A DNA stretch of 64,000 nt, taken from positions 2,907,566 to 2,971,565 of the forward strand of contig CM044958.1 in assembly GCA_024516035.1 (NCBI GenBank), written 5' to 3'. This DNA comes from Bactericera cockerelli (lineage: Eukaryota; Arthropoda; Insecta; Hemiptera; Triozidae). Numbering within the stretch: the stretch's first letter is position 1; every line of letters begins with the position of its first letter. The notes below the pieces were generated by a model. That model did not search any database. It saw nothing but the letters and a program-made list of their open reading frames with translations, and was not told the DNA's origin. Below are positions 33,439 through 64,000 of the stretch, piece by piece. The translations under genes were made by a program, and so were the position numbers.

Positions 33439-36259
33439 TAACACTTCTCCCCCAGAACAAACCCTCGTGCTCCTGCTCTGTCTTATCATAACACTTCTCC
33501 CCCAGGCACAATGCAGGTCCCGGAACAAACCCTCGTGCTCCTGCTCTGTCTTATCCTAACACTTCTCCCCCAGGCACAATGCAGGTCCCGGAACAAACCC
33601 TCGTGCTCCGCTCTGTTATCCTAACACTTCTCCCCCAGGCACAATGCAGGTCCACTTTCCCAGGAACAAACCCTCGTGCTCCTGCTCTGTCTTATCCTAA
33701 CACTTCTCCCCCAGGCACAATGCAGGTCCCGGAACAAACCCTCGTGCTCCTGCTCTGTCTTATCCATCAACACCTCTGCCCCGGTCACATACATGGTCTC
33801 CGGAACAAACCCTCGTGCTCCTGCTCTGTCTTATCCTAACACTTCTCCCCCAGGCACAATACCCGTGCTCCTGCTCTGTCTTATCCTAACACTTCTCCCC
33901 CAGGCACAATGCAGGTCCGAACCCTCTGTCTTTATCCTAACACTTCTCCCCCAGGCACAATGCAGGTCCCGGAACAAACCCTCGTGCTCCTGCTCTGTCT
34001 TATCTAACACTTCTCCCCCAGGCACAATGCAGGTCCCGGAACAAACCTGCTCTTGTCTTATCATAACACTTCTCCCCCAGGCACAATGCAGGTCCCGGTG
34101 CTCCTGCTCTGTCTTATCCTAACACTTCTCCCCCAGGCACAATGCAGGTCCCGGAACAAACCTGTGCTCCTGCTCTGTCTTATCATAACACTTCTCCCCC
34201 AGGCACAATGCAGGTCCGGAACAAACCTCGTGCTCCTGCTCTGTCTTATCATAACACTTCTCCCCCAGGCACAATGCCAGGTCCCGGAACAAACCTCGTG
34301 CTCTGCTGTCTTATCATAACACTCTCCCCAGGCACAATGCAGGTCCGGAACAAACCCTCGTGCTCCTGCTCTGTCTTATCATAACACTTCTCCCCAGGCA
34401 CATGCAGGTCCGGAACAAACCTCGTGCTCCTGCTCTGTCTTATACCTAACACTTCTCCCCAGGCAAATGCAGGTCCGGAACAAACCCTCTGTCTTATCCT
34501 AACACTTCTCCCCAGGCACAATGCAGGTCCCGGAACAAACCCTCGTGCTCCTGCTCTGTCTTATCTAACACTTCTCCCCCAGGCACAATGCAGGTCCCGG
34601 AACAAACCCTCGTGCTCCTGCTCTGTCTTATCCTAACACTTCTCCCCCAGGCACAATCAGGTCCGACAACGTGCTCCTGCTCTGTCTTATCTAACACTTC
34701 TCCCCCAGGCACAATGCAGGTCCCGGAACAAACCTCTGTCTTATTAACACTTTGCACTGCCCGGAACAAACCCTCGTGCTCCTGCTCTGTCTTATCCTAA
34801 CACTTCTCCCCAGGCACAATGCAGGTCCCGGAACAAACCCTCGTGCCCTGCTCTGTCTTATCATAACACTTCTCCCCAGAACAACCTCGTGCTCCTCTCT
34901 GTCTTATCCTAACACTTCTCCCCAGGCACAATGCATCCCGGAACAACCCTGCTCTGGTCTTATCATAACACTTCTCCCCCAGACAATATCCCGTGCTCCT
35001 GCTCTGTCTTATCCTAACACTTCTCCCCCAGGCACAATGCAGGTCCCGGAACAAACCCTCTGTCTTATCCTAACACTTCTCCCCCAGGCACAATGCAGGT
35101 CCCGGAACAAACCCTCGTGCTCCTAACTCTCCCCTCGTCGCAACCCTTGCTATCCTAACACTTCTCCCCCAGGCACAATGCAGGTCCCGGAACAAACCCT
35201 CGTGCTCCTGCTCTGTCTTATCCTAACACTTCTCCCCAGGCACAATGCAGGTCCGGAACAAACCCTCGTGCTCCTGCTCTGTCTTATCCTAACACTTCTC
35301 CCCCAGGCACAATGCAGGTCCCGGAACAAACCCTCGTGCTCCTGCTCTGTCTTATCCTAACACTTCTCCCCCAGCACAATGCAGGTCCGAACAACCCTCG
35401 TGCTCCTGCTCTGTCTTATCTAACACTTCTCCCCCAGGCACAATGCAGGTCCCGGAACAAACCCTCTGTCGTTATCTAACACTTCTCCCAGGACAATGCA
35501 GTCCCGGACACCTCTGTCTTATCATAACACTTCTCCCCCAGGCACAATGCAGGTCCCGTGCTCCTGTCTTATCCTAACACTTCTCCCCCAGGCACAATCA
35601 GGTCCCGAACAACCCTCTCTTGTCTTATCCTAACACTTCTCCCCCAGGCACAATGCAGGTCCCGGAACAAACCCTCGTGCTCCTGCTCTGTCTTATCCTA
35701 ACACTTCTCCCCCAGGCACAATGCAGGTCCCGGAACAAACCCTCGTGCTCCTGCTCTGTCTTATCCTAACACTCTCCCCCAGGCACAATGCAGGTCCCGG
35801 AACAAACCCTCGTGCTCCTGCTCTGTCTTATCCTAACACTCCTCCCCAGGCACAATGCAGGTCCCGGAAAAACCCTCGTGCTCCTGCTCTGTCTTATCCA
35901 TAACACTCTGCCTGCGGCCCAGAACAAACCCTCGTGCTCCTGCTCTGTCTTATCCATAACACTTCTCCCCCAGGCACAATGCAGGTCCCGGAAAAAACCC
36001 TCGTGCTCCTGCTCTGTCTTATCATAACACTTCTCCCCCAGAACAAACCCTCGTGCTCCTGCTCTGTCTTATCATAACACTTCTCCCCCGGAACAAACCC
36101 TCGTGCTCCTGCTCTGTCTTATCCTAACACTTCTCCCCCAGGCACAATGCAGGTCCCGGAACAAACCCTCGTGCTCCTGCTCTGTCTTATCCTAACACTT
36201 CTCCCCCAGAACAAACCCTCGTGCTCCTGCTCTGTCTTATCCTAACACTTCTCCCCCAG
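33439..36259. repeat. 68-bp minisatellite built from the splice acceptor and first codons of the PPxY gene
   Basis: About 40 copies of a unit that reads CTTATCCTAACACTTCTCCC, CCAG, then GCACAATGCAGGTCCCGG and AACAAACCCTCGTGCTCCTG CTCTGTC. The last unit is the real acceptor and exon start at 36260. Each complete unit therefore carries a branch-point-like CTAAC, a pyrimidine tract, AG and an ATG with the start of the signal-anchor. Many units have small deletions, and some are reduced to 30-45 bases. Frames across the array are artefacts. Confidence 0.9.
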
Positions 36260-36264
36260 GCACA

Positions 36265-38338
36265 ATGCAGGTCCCGGAACAAACCCTCGTGCTCCTGCTC
36301 TGTCTCCTCCTCCTGGGGGCGGGGCTAGTGCTGGCCCTGATGCGAGGCCACGCCCTCTGGGGGCGGCTGATGCGCTGGGTCACCGCCACGGAGGCGGGGG
36401 AGGTGGAGGGAGACCCCACCATGGTGCTGCTGCCTAGCGGACGAGTGGTGGTGAGTGGTTTTTTTTTTTAGTAGTTGCTAGCATTAGGCTTAGGGCGGAA
36501 TGAATAGACGTTTTTGTAATACCTCTGTGGCGCTAAGTCACCGATTGCGTACTGTGTAAGATAGGGAAAACCGACACTTACCAACGACTTAAGTTATTGA
36601 TGTTGTCTATTGATTCCGCCCTTAGATATGCAAAAATAATTTATTGTAATTAGTTAGAAGTGGAATAATTTCCGTTTATTGTATTGTAAATAGAATAAAT
36701 TTTGGTGTAACGTTGCTTTCAACTGGATGGTCATATCACGACGGGGCGGCCGGTCCTCCATTCGCAAGAAACTCACAAACCTGCCAACCTCATTAACCTC
36801 ACCTGGCCTGGGTTGGGCCGGAAAGCCAGCATCGCAAAGTCTTCACCTCGTTGGACGTTGCTGAACTTCGGTGATCTCACGGGAACCGGCGCATTCAGCG
36901 CACCACCGACGCTGGCGGAAAATAAGTCCGTGAGATACTTAAGCCTCCGAACAGTAGAAGATATGATTTTTTTAAATAATAATTTCACTCTTTAGTGGAA
37001 GATAACCACCAGGCGAGGTTAATGCTCAAAGCATTTCTACTACCTAACCCTCAGAGTCTTATGATTATGTGGTGACAAACTCAAATTAACAAAAAAAAAA
37101 ATCATGAACAGCGTGGGATTTGAACCAAAGGATCCCTACGCTACCTGGATTACGAGATTTGCAGCTCTGGCTAAATGGATAGCGATATTTTTTATTTTTA
37201 ATAAAAGTTAGGGAACATTATCATGCAACAGGTAGTAAATTATTTTTTCTCAGGTATCGACATCAGTAACTCGACCGATAAGGCGACGGACTTGTAACCT
37301 GGAGGTCGCTGGTTCATGTCCGAAGTTCAGCATATATTTAGTAAAGTAGTTGTGACATCAAGAAAGTGATTAACACAAACATGATAATTAATTTCTCATG
37401 TGTTTGCAAAGTGACACCCAGAATATGCTCTGGGTGTCACTTCGGGGAAGATAACAGAGCACTTAGAAGGTGCTTCAGAAAAACTGGAGTGATGTAAATG
37501 TATATCTTCTCGACCACCATCATCTAATTTACTCATTACAATCATTTGGCGATACACTATCTCGTTAGAATGGCGATCAACGTTCCAAAAGCTTCTTAAT
37601 CCAAAAAATATCAATCGCCATTCAACGAGGAAATGCTGTGAGCATTATGGGCACTATCCCTGATGGCTTGTGTTTCGAAGAGCTGTTTTATATTTAACAC
37701 ATTGTGTACGGCGTCATACATATTTGTATGACTGTCACACCGCAGAATAGACGGCGTCATTCATATTTGTATGACACGAATCTACATATTTGTATGACAC
37801 GAAAGAAGAACTTGGTCAAACGGTAGTATTGCTCTAGGGACGGCGCGTCCTACACATATTATTATTTATGACATTGACATAGTAGTAAGTCACTTAGAGC
37901 GGCGTCATTCAGATGTGTATGACAGTGGAAATCACCCAAATCAGACCCCCGTCCCTAGAGCTAATTTGCATTTTTATCCCCCGTACACAATGTGTTAAAT
38001 AAATACACTCGTACGAGTTATAAAAATACAAAAAAAACTCATTAAAATTGTTTTTTTTTTTTAAGTTCTAGATTGTAAATAAAATAAATTTATAAAAAAA
38101 ATAAATTAAAAAATCCTCAGGTTCTGGAGCGGCCCACCCCCCTGGCACCCCCCTTCACGGGCCTCCACATTCACGAGGGGCGCACCAAGGACCCCCAGTG
38201 CCCCCCGCCCAGGACTGCTCGCCCCCGCCCTCCTACGAGTCCATATTTCCCCCCTCCCCCTCCCCCGAGGTCCCCCCGCCCTCCTACACTGACGCCCTCA
38301 GTCACGTGACGTTCCATCTGCCCGAGAGTGCGGTGTGA
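36265..38338 (+). CDS. Predicted single-pass membrane protein with two PPxY motifs (exons 36260-36450 and 38121-38338)
   Basis: Exon 1 encodes MQVPEQTLV, a hydrophobic segment (about residues 7-26) and a basic stretch RGHALWGRLMRW, and ends at GTG|GTGAGT. Exon 2 follows TCCTCAG in phase 0 and begins VLERPTPLAPPFTG. The frame breaks near 38200-38212 in a C run; beyond it the obvious frame contains PPPSYESIF and PPPSYTDAL and ends HLPESAV. One missing base gives about 134 residues. Charge distribution predicts an outside N-terminus and a cytosolic tail. PPxY motifs bind WW domains of Nedd4-type ubiquitin ligases in known proteins, so an adaptor role is plausible but inferred. I do not recognise the family; WBP1-like or Shisa-like proteins share only the layout. 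Confidence 0.7.
36702..36916 (-). mobile_element. 5S-derived SINE, diverged minus copy in the PPxY gene intron
   Basis: TTGGTGTAACGTTGCTTTCA, GGTCATATCACGACGGGG, CGTTGGACGTTGCTGAACTT and CACCGACGCTGGC follow the reversed SINE order with many changes. Confidence 0.75.
36988..37175 (-). mobile_element. tRNA-headed SINE, family T3, minus strand
   Basis: CACTCTTTAGTGGAAGATAA, CATTTCTACTACCTAACCCT and the reversed B box GGATTTGAACCAAAGGATCC match the family at 51021-51240. Confidence 0.6.
37262..37415 (+). mobile_element. tRNA-headed SINE, family T4
   Basis: CAGTAACTCGACCGATAAGG, CGACGGACTTGTAACC and GGAGGTCGCTGGTTC form a tRNA-like head. The body has GTGATTAACACAAACATGA, as in 1405-1545. Confidence 0.6.
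37698..37994. mobile_element. 297-bp piggyBac-type MITE in the PPxY gene intron
   Basis: TTAA at 37694-37697 and 37995-37998 flanks inverted ends CACATTGTGTACGG and CCGTACACAATGTG. Inside, GTCATACATATTTGTATGAC and relatives recur at least four times, probably as subterminal repeats. No coding capacity. Confidence 0.9.
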
Positions 38339-38714
38339 GGGTTCGATGCTATCTGGCGCGCTGATTTTGAAATCAGCTAATTGACCGAAGAGCATTTTTT
38401 TTTTTTTTTACAAATTTTTATAGATGTATTTTACTACAAGGTTTAAAACAGAAGAGCATAAATTAATTTTCAATGAAAATGCCAAATTTTTGGAGATGTT
38501 GACCAAAATAGGCAACTCTACAGTGGATTAAAATATGTAGCTCATAGAAATCACTAATCGCACATAGAAATATGAGTACATAAATATTTATGGTTCAGGA
38601 TGGGCCAACTTTCAACTTAAGTTGGCTGGAGTCCATCACTCCCCCAGCTGTAGCCAATCTGGTTTTAATTACGACATAGAATGTAGCTGAGAGCGTTTGT
38701 CTCATACCTTTCGA

Positions 38715-38880
38715 GCGCACGAAGAGACAAGCTCAGTGGTAAGGTACTCGCTTGACATGCGGAAGGTCCTGGGTTCGAATCCCAGTGCCGAAAAAATGTA
38801 CAGTTGTTGTAAAAAAGTACAGACTTCGAGCGTCTACAGCAGCTGCTGTTTCATTGCTACGAAATAAAAAGGCTGTGAAA
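38715..38880 (+). mobile_element. tRNA-headed SINE, family T5
   Basis: CAAGCTCAGTGGTAAGGTAC and GGTCCTGGGTTCGAATCCCA are near-perfect A and B boxes. The body has CAGACTTCGAGCGTCTACAG and CAGCTGCTGTTTCATTGC. A fragment of the same head lies at 46405-46440. The weak acceptor stem and attached body argue against a tRNA gene. Confidence 0.55.
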
Positions 38881-39942
38881 ACTCATTATAAAAAAAAGTT
38901 TCACTGATGAGTTTTAAAGTTTTATGATCTTCTATCTATTTTAACATGATTTGAAAGCTTTACTAGAGAGAGGACTTTTGACTGAAATTAAATAAGTAGT
39001 GAATTTTCTGATTTTTTGTTGTTGTTGATGGAATTGTGACCAAAAGTTAACTTTCTTATCTTCTCATTATTATGCTTCGTAGCCTAAACAGATTTATGTA
39101 AAATAAATTTAAAAAATGTCAATCTGATAATGTGAGGGAGGGCAGGCATGGATTTTGATGGATCGTTCACAGAAAATCTTGAAGTAAGGAGAATCATTAT
39201 AAATCCTTTCGCCTTCAAGGTTGGTTCTAAATTTAAATTTGATATTTTTAAATAAAAGAACAAAACAATCCTTTAATTCAGTTTAATAATAAAATAGTAA
39301 ATAAATAAACTTTAAAGCCAGCGTCAATTCACTGAAATTTAGCAACGTCCAGCGATCTTAGGGCTTGGTGGTGACCATTCAAAGTTACACCCTCCTTATG
39401 CTGGCTATCCACGATGGGAACAAAATTTATTTATTTGAAGTTTTATTTACTTTTTTTTGTCAAATAAATTTGAAGTCCAAATATGGCAAAGTTTAGGAAT
39501 AAATCAGTCTGTTAGTGACAATGTAATCCATATTTAAGTGATAGAAAAGCTCCATTAATGTAATTATTGTCTTTCACTTCTGCTTCCTACTTTTACATCC
39601 CTAGCTCTTAAGTAACCTCCCTAGCTCCCAAGTAACCTCCCTAGCTCCAAGTATCTCCTAGCTCATAATAACCACCCTAGCTACCTAATGTAACCTCCCT
39701 ACGCTCCTAAGTAACCTCCCTCGCTCCCAAGTAACCTCCAAGCTCCTAAGTAACCTCCTAGCTCCTAATAACCTCCCTAGCTCCAAGTAACCTCCCTAGC
39801 TCCAAGTAACCTCCCTAGCTCCTAAGTAATCTCCCTAGCTCCCAAGTAACCTCCTAGCTCCTAAGTAACCTCCCCAGCACTTACTGCTGTATTACAATTT
39901 CACATTTTTACTTTAAACTAAAGGGAGGTTTTTTGAGTCCGT
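38881..39942. other. Non-coding, with a 5S-SINE head at 39317-39406 and a 20-bp minisatellite at 39598-39885
   Basis: The head copy (GCCAGCGTCAATTCACTGAA to ATGCTGGC) has only the 5S-like part. The minisatellite unit is close to CCTCCCTAGCTCCTAAGTAA, about 14 degenerate copies. No gene was seen. Confidence 0.6.
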
Positions 39943-40085
39943 AGTAGTCACCGTGGTCGAGTGAGTTAGCGCACGCTGAGCTGGGTTCGATCCCCAGCAG
40001 GGTAGGAATTTTTTCTCATATATGTGACGAAAAATGAGATATTGAGAAAAAAAGTCCTATAATTCTGCGCTAGTCATTAAAACTA
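39943..40085 (+). mobile_element. tRNA-headed SINE, family T2, shortened
   Basis: TAGTCACCGTGGTCGAGTGA and GGGTTCGATCCCCAGCAGGG, then TTTTTTCTCATATATGTGAC and AGTCCTATAATTCTGCGC. The middle of the body is deleted. Confidence 0.65.
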
Positions 40086-41626
40086 TGCAAACTATTTATT
40101 TATTTTTGGAGTCTGCAATTTTTTCATTTTTTGTGAATTTCAATTTACGACATCAACAGTACAGTACATCAGTAACCCAAATATTTGCTGAACATGAATT
40201 AAAATAATGTAATGGTAAAAATTGCTATATTTGCTTGCACCAAGTAAAACAAAAAATAGCAATTATTTGCTAACAAACAATCTGCGTGATTCTAACTTAA
40301 CCCGCAGTTGCATAGCAACTAATGGAGCGATTTAATCACGAACATCAATCAAATGGCTAATGGCCAATTAGTTCAAGGTTAAATTTCTAAATTAAGGCTA
40401 ATGTAACTGGATATGAGCTTTACGAAACCTCCTTTATTTAAAATTAATTCGAGATAACAAATTCTCAATTTTTGTTTTCGAATTTAATATATTTCGGCCG
40501 CAGCAATTAATGTTATTTCTATTTACATAAATATTTATAAATTCATTATCAAAGATTTCTTTTTATGTTTTACAAAAGTTTATAAAATGACTCAGGCATT
40601 TATTTATCTAATTAATTTGTTTTTTATTCTCTAATAAGAATTCTCGTGAGGTTACACCCACCTGTCGAACTTTATTCTCATGAATGTCATTGCCGTCCCA
40701 AGATGAGATTAAAGTTAAAGGAGTTCGTGACTGTAGCCCAACAACCCCGACACATAACTGTTCAGGAAAACCTTATCAAGACCTACGGAATATTTCTTTT
40801 GAGTTAAAAATTAGTGGTTGTTAAGGTGGGCGTCGTCACCCAAAAGAAAGAAGAGAGTATAAAGTAAAAATATAACATAGTTAATATTTTCTACTGATTG
40901 TAAATATGTAGAGTAATATTCATAGAAAATGAAAAAAATAAAACACGACTTATAAAAAGAACTGACGGTTTATTTACAAAGAAGAAATCGTTCAATTGAA
41001 AAAAATTCAAAACATTTACATTGAAAAAAAAACGACTCAACAAAACATCATTTGTTTTGAGTGTACCATGAAACATTAATTTCTAAGCGCAAGGGAGGAG
41101 TAATCTCAACTGACCAATTTTGCATTTCTAAGTTATAGTTTGAGTATGATATGATACACTCTGCCGGGCTGTCTCTTTCTTTGTATTGGCGTTCTTCACA
41201 CCTCGGCCGAGGTGTTTGGTTTAGCATTGATGACGCGGGTTTTAGTTACGGTAGGCAGTCTATGTCTGAGAAGCACAACGTATGGATGGATATTGCACCA
41301 GCCTTCTCAGACAAGACATTTTTGTGTTGTTGAAAAGGTACGTGTGCCCCGGAACCGCTTTCGCATTACTTCAGGGTTTAAAACGTATTATCTCAAAATA
41401 AACTTTTTGGCACTTTTTGAGGAAGAAAGGAATTTAGTTTAGTTCATTCTACATATTTTCATTTAAAAAAACCCCTTGAAGTACAATACCTGTTGTACTT
41501 TAAGGGGTCTTAGTTCCAAAACAAATTATTGATGAGTGGTCTTTAAATAATAACAGTAGAACATGGACTTATTCCCCGATACCCCGCCACTGCCAAGTCA
41601 GGCAAATACCTCACCCGGGTGTTTGT
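40086..41626. other. Intergenic / MCM5 3' flank, with two short hairpins
   Basis: No gene recognised. A perfect 16-bp palindrome, CACCTCGGCCGAGGTG, lies near 41199-41214. CCCCTTGAAGTACAA / TTGTACTTTAAGGGG around a six-base loop lies at about 41473-41508. The second hairpin falls 3' of the MCM5 stop on the minus strand and could be in its 3' untranslated region. Confidence 0.45.
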
Positions 41627-63468
<21,842 letters not shown>

Positions 63469-64000
63469 CTGGCATGAGCATGAGGTACAAATGTCCGTAT
63501 TCAATTTTTTGTAGAAATGAGTTCTGGTCTTGATAGCTTTACTTATAAAACTTTGCCCTTATAAGATTTTCTATTATTATTATGGCATACAATGCAAGAT
63601 AATTTATTTTTTATCCGTACAATACAAATTACTAACATCGAGAATAAACCATATTCTTTGGATGTTAGCTAAATCGCTTTCACATATTATTATTATTATA
63701 TGAAATTCGAAATCTGAAGTCAGATAGACATCTAATTAATATGGACATAATGTATAAACAGATAGGACTTCTCAGAATCAAGATAAAGATTTGTTAATAC
63801 TCTTCATAGCCTAAAAGACTTTCCCCAGAACGAAATCTGGTCCGGGCTCCTCTGATACACAAACTGGATGCCCTGATGATTGCTATTTGATAGACATCTA
63901 AAATTTACTTTGGACATTGACATTATTTCTTCCTATTATTATTATTAAACATATTAGATCAAGTTACGGACCTCAGTAGCTTGATCGATAAGGCGACGGA
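63469..64000. other. MCM5 intron, no gene; T4 SINE head cut at the window edge
   Basis: AT-rich intron upstream of the Walker A exon. The last 35 bases (CGGACCTCAGTAGCTTGATC, GATAAGGCGACGGA) are the start of a T4 SINE. Confidence 0.55.

Noticed and set aside
33579..36027. Many short frames beginning MQVPEQTLVLLLCL
   Set aside because: Products of the 68-bp array, not separate genes; only the last copy continues into a real exon.
38171..38395. Antisense Gly-rich 74-codon frame
   Set aside because: Shadow of the proline-rich second exon of the PPxY gene.

Overview
The window looks like a large, repeat-rich arthropod genome, most likely an insect; hemipteran is only a guess. The evidence is spliced genes with GT-AG introns, GC-rich exons in AT-rich non-coding DNA, animal protein families (a SERTA/taranis protein and MCM5) and dense SINE, LINE and MITE debris. 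Nothing looks prokaryotic.

Three cellular genes can be supported. (1) A taranis-like SERTA-domain gene on the + strand (last exon 3269-4074), with a one-base frame break at a G run. (2) A small two-exon + strand gene (36260-38338) for a predicted single-pass membrane protein with two PPxY motifs, also with a one-base frame break at a C run. (3) The C-terminal two thirds of the replicative helicase subunit MCM5 on the - strand, in eight exons between 63468 and 41627; all phases join cleanly and the 5' exons lie beyond the right edge.

Region by region: 1-10 kb is mostly non-coding and AT-rich around the taranis exon. 10-16 kb is purine- or pyrimidine-rich low-complexity DNA, partly in tandem units. 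16.5-24.8 kb is a full-length RNase H-bearing LINE (LINE A) with a 13-bp target-site duplication (TSD). A 2,687-bp block inside it carries what reads as the pre-integration (empty) version of the same locus plus a perfect 1,002-bp repeat of ORF2. 24.8-33 kb is duplicated flank, nested SINEs and MITEs, and a ~150-bp pyrimidine tandem array. 33.4-38.3 kb is the PPxY gene, preceded by a ~2.8 kb array of its own splice acceptor. 41.6-63.5 kb is MCM5. Its introns hold a foldback element, a TA-flanked element, several minisatellites and, in one 9.9-kb intron, two LINEs (B, and a probable ORF1+ORF2 element C).

The most unusual theme is that several minisatellites are built from, or lie against, exon-intron junctions of the gene they occupy. 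These are a 68-bp acceptor repeat (PPxY gene), a 21-bp donor repeat with ~80 copies (MCM5), a 50-bp acceptor repeat (MCM5) and a 42-bp repeat holding a perfect donor consensus (MCM5). A second theme is a SINE family whose head is clearly derived from 5S rRNA. It has several full copies, three with visible TSDs, and sits among at least four tRNA-headed SINE families.
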